A stretch of DNA of 64,000 nucleotides from Leguminivora glycinivorella. Taxonomy: Eukaryota; Arthropoda; Insecta; Lepidoptera; Tortricidae. Shown piece by piece: positions 54,240-64,000 of the stretch. The notes beneath the pieces are model-generated. The model did not search any database. It was not told the DNA's origin and saw only the letters and a program-made list of their open reading frames with translations. The stretch is taken from assembly GCF_023078275.1 (NCBI RefSeq), contig NC_062975.1, forward strand, positions 186,001 to 250,000, read 5' to 3'. The number at the start of each line of letters is the position of its first letter. Position 1 is the stretch's first letter. Position numbers and translations under genes: made by a program.

Positions 54240-56249
54240 TACTTACCGACATCGACATATAAGTAATAGAAATAAATTACTCGTTCACTTTAAAAGCCTT
54301 CGATTGATACTGACTCGATAAGATAAGCTAGGTAATCTAAGTATAAACTGAAATAGATATCAAAGAACTTGGGTATGAATATTTATACCTCTAGCATATA
54401 GGTAAATATATGTCTGGTATTTAAACATTGTTTAGAAATGGAATTTAGAAGTTTTTTATTATGGGAAAAACATTTTGCTCTATTTCTTCTTTTTTTAATA
54501 TCGAGTTTTAAGTGCACGTATCACCATACGCTCCGATCCATGCACTCACAAAACATTCATCCCCCACATCTTTCTTCAACCAGACCTTTATAATAAGTAG
54601 TATCAAACACGTCCGTCCAGAGGTCAACCCTTCGCCTGCCGCGTTTTTGCTCGTGAACGCACGCATTCCGCGGCCATACGCGCTCCTCGAGATTGTCAAA
54701 AAGACCGTCCAGCATTCCGGCGGTTTCAAATGGGCCCCTAATTGTTCCGCCGACGCAAAAAACTAGATAATTGCTTGTAGTTATATGTCGTGGCTAAGTT
54801 GGCTAAGAACTCCGTTTAAGTAGCGCAGGGTCTTCTAGATTTACCGTATTTTAAAGAAACTAGCTAGTGAAGCAGTTAAAGTCCAGTTATAAAGAAGTCT
54901 ACGACTCTGACAATAAGCGACGGTGGCTTGTATTTAAACTTGTTTGTAATTTCTGATGAATTGATAATGGCCAATTGGCCATAAAACATGGTTACTGGCA
55001 ACTGAGCAATATTGCGATGAAACATAACAAATAGGTCCCCAAGAAATGGGGCATCCTTGGTCCTAGACTCCTAGCGCTGTCTCGACTTGACTTTTCTTGA
55101 AACGCCATCGCCAGGCGTCGTAGCCAAGAGCACATTCCAAAATGAACTTTGATAAAAATAACAAGTTAGAACTTGGAGACGAACGAACAATTTTTGATCA
55201 CAATTTCTGACCACCTCCCACAAACTAACGTTTTTTGCAAATGTTAGTTGGTTAGGCCTTGATTGAGAGTTCCCCGGAAGGCCCTCCCCGCGGCGCGGGC
55301 GCAGCACATGTTAATGGCGCATTGTCCAAGATGGCCGCCGGGATAATTGCCTTCGTGGAACCCGCGGATTGCGCAAAAACCTCCGCAATTACACCCCTCC
55401 CACGGCTCGGATATCCCTTATCTTTATCTCCACCTCTACCACGAGTCTTGATGATTAAGAAAACGTTACTCGATAACGAAACGTCACGGAAAATTATATT
55501 CATTGTAAGGAAGCCAAAAAGACGACACTCTATATCGATAACGTTTACTAAAAGATATCTTGTGTGATGCGGACTGCAAACGCGCCATCGGTGTTCCCAG
55601 AAAATACGACCTCGATCTCTTTGAGTGCAAGAGTGAATAGGCTATTTACCTACTGAATCGGTGAGCTCCATCTCAGACTCTGTCTTCACTTTCCATTAGG
55701 TGTGACTGGGGTCATTCGGCGATCAGTCTATAATTTAAAAAAAGTCTAGAACTTATGGTAGAGGTAGGTACTGGGCTCTATGAGTATTAGAATTAATTAA
55801 CTGGTTCTGAAATCATTAGTAGTTCCCGGGAGCCTGGACGGGCTTGTGACAATGTTGCGATGGCAGCGGAGTTGAGAGTCTAGGGACGTGTCTTTCCGGC
55901 GATCTCGTAAAAGGCATATGTTGTGCGTGTAAACACTCCTTAATTAAATAGAGTAGGAAATATTTATATAGTAAAACTACCGTGAGACTCTGAAGCGGAA
56001 ACCTAGGTCTCTTTCGGTACATATGGTTATGGTATCTACATAATATATAGGATGTTGAGCGGTAGTATTCCGATTGCAAATTCAGATAAATTTCTGAGTA
56101 TCTAATTGCAGATTGTAGCGATAATGCGCCATTGGCAATCAAAGCGCAGTAAGGCGACTGGTTGATGAGCATTAAGCGTTCCGTATTTTATAGAAAACAT
56201 CATCATCATCATCATAAGGCCTCTTACATCTTGACAGATGACTTAAGCA
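54240..56249. other. Intergenic sequence with two GC-rich islands
   Basis: Island 1 (54600-54765) ends with GGGCCCCTAATTGTTCCGCC. Island 2 (55255-55430) has GATGGCCGCCGGGATAATTG and GCAATTACACCCC. They may be regulatory elements. No gene is seen. Confidence 0.35.
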
Positions 56250-56400
56250 GCGTCTGAATGCGAGAGACAACGCCTCGCGTGACTATATAGATGGAAAAAG
56301 ACGCCGCGTCGACGCGACGTCGACGCGGCGTCAGGCTTTGCCCATACAGTTGGCCCGACGCGACGCTCGCGAGACGCTAGATGTGGGGGGACCCTTATTA
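56250..56400. repeat. CpG-rich inverted-repeat MITE relic
   Basis: The left end TAAGCAGCGTCTGAATGCGAG and the right end, inverted, TAAGGGTCCCCCCACATCTA lead to AGCGTCTCGCGAGCGTCG. The centre is a GACGCGACGTCGACGCGGCG palindrome. Confidence 0.45.
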
Positions 56401-57585
56401 TAGAGATACAATTCACGTCAACTAAACGACAGCCTATTATCCTTGATTAGGTAATAGGAGGGTAATTAAATTAGTGTCCTGTATAAGTATAAAATTCCCA
56501 GTTTTTCTTACGTTGTTCGCTGTCGTCCCTCGTTCACAACAAATAACACCGAAGAAAACGGGTCACAGTAGAGTAAGTAGCAATTTAAAGACGCATTAAT
56601 TATTGCAAAGCTGACGACAGCTCGAATGTTAGGAATGCGTAATTCAGTGGCATTTGCAGCGGCCGGCGAACGCAGCGCCTCATTAAATACCTATTCTTTA
56701 CGCTCCCGATTGCGATGCGCCGCGGAATGCTACTCAAATGCAAGCGGAATTACCCGCGAGGTGATACCGGCGTGTGAACTCGGAAAACGCCAGGCGGTAG
56801 TTAGGTACGTAAGCATTTCTCTCCCGGAAAATGTATCATGAATCATGATTGTCATGAAGCTTTGTCAGCGTCAGCTGACGCTCGATGCTGGAGGGCTGAG
56901 AAAGAGCAGGATGAGAGTTACAATTCTCATTCATAAAACGCGTTATTGAATTTGTTGGATAAATATTAATACTCGTATGTCTGATATTTGCCAGAATATC
57001 AGCATAAATATATGTATATGCTCAGAAGCAGTTCGACAGTGTCAATTAATGCTTCGAACCCTTTACATCGTTCCTCCTATGAGTGTTTAACGGTTGACGC
57101 TAAAAGCTTTGTATTGATTCAATGGATTATCTGCCCTTATTACCATAATACCTTTCAATTCTTTTAACTTCTCTCACAAGTCAAAAAGTACCTACCTATT
57201 TATTAAGCTTTGTGAATTATAACATCATGATAGCTTTACCTCTCGGACACCAGTACTTATTGTATGTACATGTACATTAATCGACTTTAATGTTATCATT
57301 GATTGACCACAAACCCGAATGCCTACCGTCTGAGCAAACCTGTAGGTATATCGTTATTCGGTAGCCGTGAATGCTGTGAATGAGACGCGATCAGGTGCCG
57401 CCGGCAGCCGGCACACGGGCGGACGCCGTAAAGTAGCCGCTTTACGACTGCGCCTAATCGCGCATAACAATTAGGCCCTTACACCGAAGCGAGCAGACGA
57501 ACTGTTTGCTTCTGGTGCTGAATGGGGAGAAGACAGAATAACATTTATAAAAGGCTTGATTTCAGACTGAAAAGGATATAGGTAA
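56401..57585. other. Intergenic sequence with two GC-rich islands
   Basis: Islands are at 56630-56790 and 57365-57500. The second has CGCCTAATCGCGCATAAC and AACAATTAGGCCC. No gene is seen. Confidence 0.3.
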
Positions 57586-58114
57586 TTCCAATTTTATCAC
57601 TTATCTATGACCTATGTGGATAAGATAATTAAGAGTGGCAGCCCAGGCCAAAACGGGGACCCGGCAGACCACGTATGCGATTGCGAAACGAGCTAGACTC
57701 CTTTTTGGAAGAATGGCCGAGGACTGCTCAAAACAGGGAAGAGTGGAAATAGCGGGGGGAGGCCTTTGCCCAGCATTGGGACATGATAGGCTCCCAATAA
57801 TAAATGTGGATAAAGTATCCGTCAACCATGAACCATGCCGCCCTTAATCGACTTGGCGTCGCTCGGTTCAGCAAGAGCTCAAGGTGTTAGGGATGGGGTG
57901 GGACTGGTGGGAGGAGGATACCAAAACTGCCCAAGACTGGAGTAAATGGAGAAATATGATTCGAGCCCTACACCCCAGCAGAGGGTAACAGGATGCAAAG
58001 AAGAAGAAGAAGATAAAGTATCCGTCACGCTTTCGCAAATATGTCAGTGTGAGAGTGACAGAGATGTATCATCCACGTGGATAAGTGATAAATTTGGAAG
58101 CATAATACGGCGGC
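57586..58114. mobile_element. GCCGGCGTA-family MITE split by LINE-derived sequence
   Basis: The left arm (57586-57630) and right arm (58012-58114, with TATGTCAGTGTGAGAGTGAC) belong to the MITE. Between them are two pieces resembling LINE 3' ends: 57630-57800 contains GGGGGAGGCCTTTGCCCAGC, and 57850-58010 contains CCCTACACCCCAGCAGAGGG then GAAGAAGAAG. The block ATAAAGTATCCGTCA occurs on both sides of the second piece, as a target duplication would. Confidence 0.55.
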
Positions 58115-59261
58115 AGGCTGTACTGTAGACTACTGTGAACGCGTCTCGTTTTTGTGTGGTATGGCATAACACAGCGGATGTCATTCTACATTTAGATGAA
58201 GGCCCAACTGGGGAAATATCAGTCTACCTGAGAGAAACCGTAGCCAAATAACACTGTAAAGGATTCCGGAGCTTACCGAGGGTTCCGAGAGACAACCCTC
58301 ATGTTCTAACACCTTTGTAGTAACAGGCATTCATAGGCTACATAAACTACTTACCAGGCGGTCTGTATTTTTCATCGACATAGTAAAAAAAATATATTTT
58401 AGACAAATACTGAATTTAATTAAATTTGTGATCACAATTACAGCACGGTTCATCGTCGTCCCAAAAGCGCCCACAAGTCTCGGCGGCCCATTGAACCCCT
58501 AATTAGTTGCGGGCCTTATTGAGATAAGGTAATGGTGGAACAGTGGCCAGATCCTTTACGAGGTGCGACCCCCGCACACGACGGGTCATAGTACGCTGAG
58601 TAGTACATCTCAAACTTAAGGCGGGCCTTGAGATAAAGGTTGCCCTGAGTAAAATCATTATCTCAAACTTAGGGCATCAGAAGTCTATACAAAAAATAGC
58701 AAACGCTAAATTCGGTAAAGCACGGTTTGGTGCAACGGACCTTATTGAATTAGGTCATGGATAAAACAGTGGCCTGCAGTCCCGGGCTTCGGGCTTCATT
58801 CGCGGCGCGAGTAAGACCCGCAGCTGCGCACGATCACACTGTTGATTGATACTGCTTAAATGCTTATACCTAGATTGATGACATTGATGTAAAAAACCGC
58901 TTTGGCGGTTATTAAAAAGAGTTTACAGAAAAGTGTTGTGAAATGGTTATTACTGTGTAATTCGCGTATAATGCATTTAAAATTCATCCCGACATTTCGA
59001 ACTCTTCACAGCGTTCGTGGTCAACGGATGACTGAGGAAAAATTACAATGTGCAAAAGCTACCCACATAAAAGAAATATTAACGAACCATGACCACAAAT
59101 AATATAGATTTTTAAGGCAGATTCACACACTATTAATAAAGCTAGTTATACAATAAGTGTAATATGTTTTTAAAATAAAATAAAATAAATAAATATTAAA
59201 TGCATGCTTTAATATAGGTACCTACATATTATGGAATAATCGCGGGAGGTTTTTTTTTGTT
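58115..59261. other. Intergenic sequence with GC-rich islands and a short frame
   Basis: GC-richer blocks are at 58445-58640 (CCCCTAATTAGTTGCGGG, then GAGATAAGG) and 58760-58830. A 66-codon frame at 58902-59102 has no motif and is followed by AATAAA at about 59135; I do not claim it as a gene. Confidence 0.3.
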
Positions 59262-59335
59262 ATAAATGGGCTTACTCTTGGCCACAGACTAGCCAACGGC
59301 AAAGACGTGGCCTACGATGGAGTGAGCTACATGAG
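59262..59335 (+). repeat. Dispersed repeat (GGCTTACTCTTGGCC type)
   Basis: AATGGGCTTACTCTTGGCC, then ACGTGGCCTACGATGG, matches the insert inside 53736-53968. Confidence 0.5.
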
Positions 59336-60167
59336 TGAGTGGTTTTACATTAATGAATAACAAACATAATATAACCTTTTAATAAAGGAGACGTATGTTT
59401 CTATTCTACAGGCATTGACCTTAGAAACAATTTGTCGATCCCTTACAAGATCCGTCCTGTCCCAAGTCCCGTGTCTCTCTCTTACTTAACAAAATATAAC
59501 GTGTTAAAGATGTGCTACGTGCTACCTTTAACTCTGACTGAAATCGGGTGACGTTTAGAGCAGTTTAATGTCGCAGATAAGACAACTACACGCTCCCGGC
59601 GGCTCAAAGGACACCCACAACCTCCACACTACACCCAGACCTTATTCCTATCTTATAAGGTCTACTAAAGGTCAATCTTTATGGTTATTTCGGGATATGC
59701 CATCAATCCACATATTCTACTATATGTAAACCTTACTTCTTAGGTGTACGGTCTACAAAAGGTCAGTTTAAAAGGTCTGCGTCATAGTAATTAGATGCAG
59801 AAGCTTCTAGGTACACGATGATATCGCGTGGGATGGTGCCGAGGTATGTGGTCGAATCATCGTTGCAAACGTAGGTATTTTCACGATTCAATGGACAGAG
59901 TGTAAACTCAAGCCTGGTCGGTAACCGCCTATGAATGAAAGTCTCTATACTATGGCGTATTTGACTTATGGAAAAGTGTAAAATACCCCCAAATGGTTAC
60001 TTATTAGAATCACAAATGATACAGTTTCTATCGTTTCTATGGCGTTTACGCTATCGTAATCTAAATCGTCAAAAACTCTTGCTAGAGGTTCAGGAGATAC
60101 CGGGTTGAAAATGTTGAAATCCTGGTTAAGGGCATTTATTTGTAGGTTTCTTACAACTTTCAATTTC
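59336..60167. other. Unique intergenic sequence
   Basis: No gene or recognised repeat is seen. Confidence 0.3.
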
Positions 60168-60384
60168 TGTCATTTGATACTTGCCAGTCGCTTTTCGGTA
60201 AAGGAAAACATCGTGAGGAAACCGGACAAATTCTAATAAGGTCTAGTTACCCTTCGGGTTGAGGGTCAGATGGAAGTCGCTTTCGTAAAACTAGTGCCCA
60301 CGCCAAATCTTGGGATTCGTTGTCAAAGCGGACCCCAGGCTCCCATGAGCCGTGGCAAATGCCGGGATAACGCAAGGAGGAGAG
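60168..60384 (+). repeat. 5'-truncated tRNA-type SINE copy
   Basis: It has the body from TGTCATTTGATACTTGCCAG through TTTTCGGTAAAGGAAAACAT to GGATAACGCAAGGAGG. The tRNA-like head is missing. Confidence 0.75.
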
Positions 60385-60479
60385 TTGCTGATGGGTTATA
60401 CAATTGGCGCAGCTATGGAATATTATGTTGTACCTACTGTTCTGTCGTCCTAAATAAAAACAGTACTATAAATAAATAA

Positions 60480-60615
60480 AATAAATAAATATTGTAGGAC
60501 ATTCTTACACAGATTGACTGAGTCCCAACGGTTATCTCAAGAAGGCTTGTGTTGCGGGTAGGTACTCAGACAACGATATATATAATATACAAACTACATT
60601 GAAATACATTTTACC
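60480..60615 (+). repeat. Dispersed repeat related to 23535-23640
   Basis: After an (ATAA)n tract it reads TGTAGGACATTCTTACACAG, then GACTGAGTCCCAACGG and CAGACAACGATATATA. Confidence 0.55.
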
Positions 60616-60649
60616 TGCACATGCATAGGTACTTAAACTCAGATTCCCA

Positions 60650-60715
60650 ACAGGAGTAGACAGAGCTATTAAACTGCTCAAGTTTTAGTGCCACTCTTAG
60701 CAAGGGGTTAAAAGA
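60650..60715. repeat. Dispersed repeat fragment related to 13073-13190
   Basis: It contains AGGAGTAGACAGAGC and AGTGCCACTCTTAGCAAG. Confidence 0.4.
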
Positions 60716-61929
60716 AAAAAAAAGTTAAAAAAACTGAACAAACTTTCTGTGGACATGTAGCTCACAATCGATCACCACATGATACTGTTATCGCAGCATC
60801 TATCACATGACAAGGATCGATAATGAATCGTTGTGCGCAGGCGCAGGTAGCGGGTGTTCACCGAATTACAGTCATTAGTTGTAAATCAATAAAAGGTTTT
60901 TTGATCGCTGGCGGGCGGCGGTCGCAGCCAGCCTTAAAACAAGTGACTGTCAATACTGTTCGGCTATCCGCTACTACTGACGTAATTTCTTGATACTTGA
61001 TTAATAGTTTGTAAATGGCAGCCTAACCACTTATTTTTTATACAAATTTAATAATATATACTGTTCACAATTGCACGCGGATTATTAATTACATGCACTA
61101 CTAGCTTTGTATGAGAAACTCCATATGTGTGTACCAAAACTAAAAGTTACTAATTGAAACTTCCTAAGCCATTTTCTCTCATTGTATAAAACCGCTAAAC
61201 CGTCACAGCAAACATATTTTTTAGCCGAAAAAGCAACCTGCGCTTAGCCTGGCTCGTCATGACGGGGGCACTGCCGTGATAAAATTCAGCCAATTCAGCC
61301 AAATGAAATCGTGTCTCCGAAAATTACTAGGAATAAACGCTCAAAAAAACTAACTACGTCTAGTTCTAGTATCAAGACCTCTAGCGTCGCAGTAAAAAGG
61401 GGTCGATCACGGGTCGTCGATATCGTCTAAATCAAGTATCTGCCATCGCCGACAGAATAACTCGCCTAAATGTAAACCTTATCACACACAGTTAAGTTTG
61501 TTAAAGAGGTCAGTCAGTAGTGTGCCCTGCGCTTTGTCGGCGATGACTGGTTGGATTTATCGTAGAGCTTCGATGTCAAAGAGGTTTGTTTCCTAATAAA
61601 TATCTTGTCCTAGCGCGAGATACCATCGTCGCGGCGCCTTTGGCGGGGCACTAGAAACAGTAGAAATAGTATTTAAAATTACTAGAAGCTTATTAACATT
61701 TATAATCATTTTTAAAATGCCTTTAAGTGTATTAAACTTCATGATTTTGATCGTGTTCATTCTGCTCTAAATTACAGTGGGTCTGTTTTTAAGACCACTT
61801 TCTTCACTTATATTGTTATTCGACAATCTCGATGTATAATTAATACTCTACTCGACTGATTGCATGTTTACTAACTAACATACTGGATATCGCTAGTGAG
61901 ACGAAATTTATTCAAAAAGATCTGGCCCC
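60716..61929. other. Unique sequence with GC-moderate islands
   Basis: The intervals 60830-60960 and 61235-61640 are GC-richer, with ATTA/TAAA cores between CpG blocks. No gene is seen. Confidence 0.3.
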
Positions 61930-62065
61930 GTAGCCGAATGGCATTTCTGCGACGCCGCGTCGCAGAAATGTAGTCTGGCAATATACGCAAGAGCGATAGA
62001 GATAGATAGCTACGAAAGATATATTTAGATACCTATTTATCGTGAGCGTTTGTGCATTCGGCTAC
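61930..62065. mobile_element. GTAGCCGAATG-terminated MITE, best copy
   Basis: The ends GTAGCCGAATGGCATTTCTG and, inverted, GTAGCCGAATGCACAAACGC bound 136 bp. Inside, CTGCGACGCCGCGTCGCAG is a small palindrome. Confidence 0.7.
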
Positions 62066-62112
62066 GCACAGTGAACTAGGTAGCCAAATGCCACAATGCT
62101 GGTTGAATAGTG

Positions 62113-62275
62113 ACGTCATTTTTCGCAGTGCTTGAGACGCTCTCGCTCGGAAGACGCTATTGAGAGGTGGTTCGAGGCAGGCATGGGCCAGGTGGTTGTG
62201 CGCCACCAGGCGGTCTAGCCCCGTAATTAATAGGTTCATGAGCATGGGCGCGGAATGTCGCGACTCTAGCAGCTA
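62113..62275 (+). repeat. Local duplication, copy A (uninterrupted)
   Basis: It contains GTGACGTCATTTTTCGCAG, GGAAGACGCTATTGAGAGG, GTGCGCCACCAGGCGGTC and GTAATTAATAGGTTCATGAG. The same blocks occur at 62883-63305, where a MITE separates the first from the second. Confidence 0.75.
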
Positions 62276-62284
62276 AGCTGGAAT

Positions 62285-62815
62285 TTTCCCAACGTCACAT
62301 AAGGGGTGCTAGTCGCCTTGCTTGTCCTCGGCACAATACATCTGCATTTCGTGGCAGTTTCAGGTACTCTGCCACGAAGTGCTGGAACAATATACCGCCA
62401 CCCATCCGCAACTCAGCGTCTGTTCAATCCTTTAAAATTAAGTATAAAAAGCACATTCTGAATTCTCAAAAATTGTGTCTAAATTAAGTGCCGATTATAT
62501 AACATCTCTGTTTTTGTGTCAAAGTATAAAATAATAGTAATAAGTAAAAATAAAAACCTGTTTCTCTTGATTAAGTGTCGTGGCTCATTATAATGTTTAG
62601 TTTACTTAGTACAGTATAACTTGTCGTTATATTATGGTTATTATTCTATTAAGGGTTGCCACGGAAGACCAGCGTCAAAGTATCCAAAAGGTACCTTGAC
62701 ACCAAGCTGAGTGGAAACCTTTTCAGTGACGTTTTATTTCAATTTTTGTGACATCTTTTTGTAATTTATATTCGTTTAAGCGTCCTGAATAAAGTTTTTT
62801 CTATTCTATTCTATT
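62285..62815 (+). mobile_element. 3' end of a LINE (same family as 38790-39575)
   Basis: A C-terminal coding stretch is followed by about 330 bp of 3' UTR with AATAAAG at about 62787 and a (CTATT)n tail ending near 62815. The 5' part is missing. It lies between the two copies of the local duplication. Confidence 0.7.
62308..62487 (+). pseudogene. LINE reverse transcriptase C-terminal fragment
   Basis: Fifty-nine codons before TAA include RHNTSAFRGSFRYSATK then CWNNIPPPIR and SFKIKYKKHILNS. The layout and motif match FRGSFKFAASKVWNDLPPPLR at 39270-39554. The reverse transcriptase core is absent. The fragment has no start codon of its own. Confidence 0.65.
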
Positions 62816-62882
62816 CTTAATGTCTATAGCCGCTGCTCGACGCAATGATGGCGCAACACGCAATCGACGAAAAGCTGATAAT

Positions 62883-63305
62883 AGTGACGTCATTTTTCGC
62901 AGTGCTTAGTAAGGCAGCGTTCCCACTTATGCGTCGCGTGTCTCGGGGCGCGCAAGGGGCGTCCGCGCCACGCCGCTTAAGTGTAATTCAAAAAACGTCT
63001 CCTCAGTACATTTTGTATAGGAAAGACGTAAGACGTGCCCCGCTTGGCGGCGCGCCTTACGTCCTTCCTATACAAAATGTACTGAGGAGACGCTTTTTGA
63101 ATTACACTAGGTGGCGTGGCGCGGACGCCCTTTGCGCGCCCCGAGACACGCGACGCATAAGTGGGAACGCTGCCTTAAACGGCCTCGCTCGGAAGACGCT
63201 ATTGAGAGGTGGTTCTATAGCAGGCATGGGCCGGGTGGTTGTGCGCCACCAGGCGGTCTAGCCCCGTAATTAATAGGTTCATGAGGGGCGCGGAATGTAG
63301 CGATA
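62883..63305 (+). repeat. Local duplication, copy B (interrupted by a MITE)
   Basis: Its blocks are in the same order as 62113-62275. The 263-bp MITE at 62913-63175 lies after TTTTCGCAGTGCTTAG. Confidence 0.75.
62913..63175. mobile_element. 263-bp GC-rich MITE with near-complete inverted arms
   Basis: The ends GGCAGCGTTCCCACTTATG are inverted copies, and the arms match over about 115 bp, through CATTTTGTATAGGAA. TAA occurs at 62910-62912 and 63176-63178, consistent with a Harbinger-type duplication. Comparison with the uninterrupted copy at 62113 shows the approximate empty site. Confidence 0.82.
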
Positions 63306-63407
63306 GTATCGGCAGCCGACGCGGCGCGGTGCGGCGCTGCGGGAGACACAGCCTAATTCAGCCTATGCAAACTAGTGGGCTGCCTTCACCGAGTCACATG
63401 GGAGCGG

Positions 63408-63600
63408 GTAACATTTTTTTATGGGATAGGAGGCAAACGAGCAGACAGGTCGCCTGATGGTAAGCGATCACTGCCGCCCATGGACACCCGAAACACCAGA
63501 ATGTGTGTGTGTGTGTGTGTGTGTGATGGGTGGTGTGGTGTGTAACATTAATTGTAAATATTGTAATCCATCATGAGGCTTCCTGAGCTTACGGAAGGAC
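63408..63600 (+). repeat. Dispersed repeat (GGAGGCAAACGAGCA type) with a (GT)n tract
   Basis: TATGGGATAGGAGGCAAACG, then CGCCTGATGGTAAGCGATC and CCATGGACACCCG, is a repeat I know from many lepidopteran genomes. A (GT)n microsatellite follows at about 63501-63523. The end has CAATAAAATCAATAG. Confidence 0.6.
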
Positions 63601-64000
63601 TCAATAAAATCAATAGTAGGTATCAGTACTATTAAATTTACTTATTCCTTCTCATTTCTACTCATAGCCGCTCATCTTCACCTCAGTGGGAAAAGTGAGG
63701 TGAAATAAGATTGATGATTTCGTTGAAAATCTCTAACCTAGTCCTAAACCTAGGCGTAAACCTTTTGTTATTCTTTGATTTTTTTTTTCTTGGATCTGCG
63801 TCTTTCCTATATTTTCGTTCTCTTCAGACATCTCCTAAAATATGATGAGTCAGACAGTGCAGCCGAGTCGTTAGAATACCTCGCTTAACCCTGTAGTGCT
63901 GCGCAGACGCAGGCGGCAACTCTATTAATCAATTACCAAATGTCATTATTTACATCACGTCGCCCCGCTCGCGTCCCGCCACCGTCCCGCCACCGGCACG
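63601..64000. other. Unique sequence ending in a GC-rich edge
   Basis: AT-rich sequence, then from about 63890 a CpG-rich stretch with CCCGCCACCGTCCCGCCACC at the window edge. No gene is seen. Confidence 0.3.

Noticed and set aside
58902..59102. 66-codon frame followed by AATAAA
   Set aside because: It starts with TTG, has no motif, ordinary AT-rich codon use and no clear acceptor.
62845..63261. 138-codon frame across the GC-rich MITE
   Set aside because: It is formed by reading through both inverted arms of a transposon; the two halves are mirror images, not a protein.

Overview
The window looks like a gene-poor, transposon-dense stretch of insect nuclear DNA, most probably from a moth or butterfly. 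It has no operons, bacterial ribosome-binding sites or long host reading frames. It does have intron-type splice signals, AATAAA poly(A) signals, two mariner elements, non-LTR retrotransposon tails, tRNA-derived SINEs, and many short inverted-repeat elements of kinds I associate with lepidopteran genomes. The lepidopteran assignment rests on recognising repeat styles, not on a database match.

Host genes are few. At 6618-6667 there is a short, strongly coding-like terminal exon (an acceptor, 15 codons, then TGA) followed by about 2.6 kb that reads as a long 3' UTR. If so, 1-6617 would be the last intron of a gene that begins left of the window. At 47290-47382 there is a complete 30-residue, 13-cysteine micro-ORF with an upstream acceptor and a nearby poly(A) signal. 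A 107-bp exon candidate lies at 49764-49870. Between the repeats are GC-rich islands rich in homeodomain-like TAAT cores, reminiscent of the regulatory surroundings of a developmental gene.

Mobile DNA makes up most of the interpretable sequence. A mariner (31311-32561) with one premature stop sits inside an older repeat. A second mariner (35164-37267) has one stop and a changed catalytic Asp, and it carries a 5'-truncated R2/R4-type retrotransposon (35218-36060) with an 11-bp target duplication. A P-superfamily-like element (40405-41292) has perfect 35-bp termini, an 8-bp target duplication and a split, decayed THAP domain. Two LINE 3' ends of one family occur at 38790-39575 and 62285-62815. 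Three copies of an exactly 133-bp TTA-flanked MITE, and many other TA- or TAA-flanked MITEs, are often nested in one another so that insertion order can be read.

The largest unexplained structure is a ~3.5-kb imperfect palindrome (27141-30636). Each arm is a head-to-tail array of diverged ~370-bp units, and no coding sequence is visible. It could be a fold-back transposon or a hairpin-RNA locus. Other fold-back structures are at 13641-14623, 20715-21083, 21527-22107 and 38145-38765. A ~120-bp minisatellite at 3752-4512 stays open in one frame through more than six copies.
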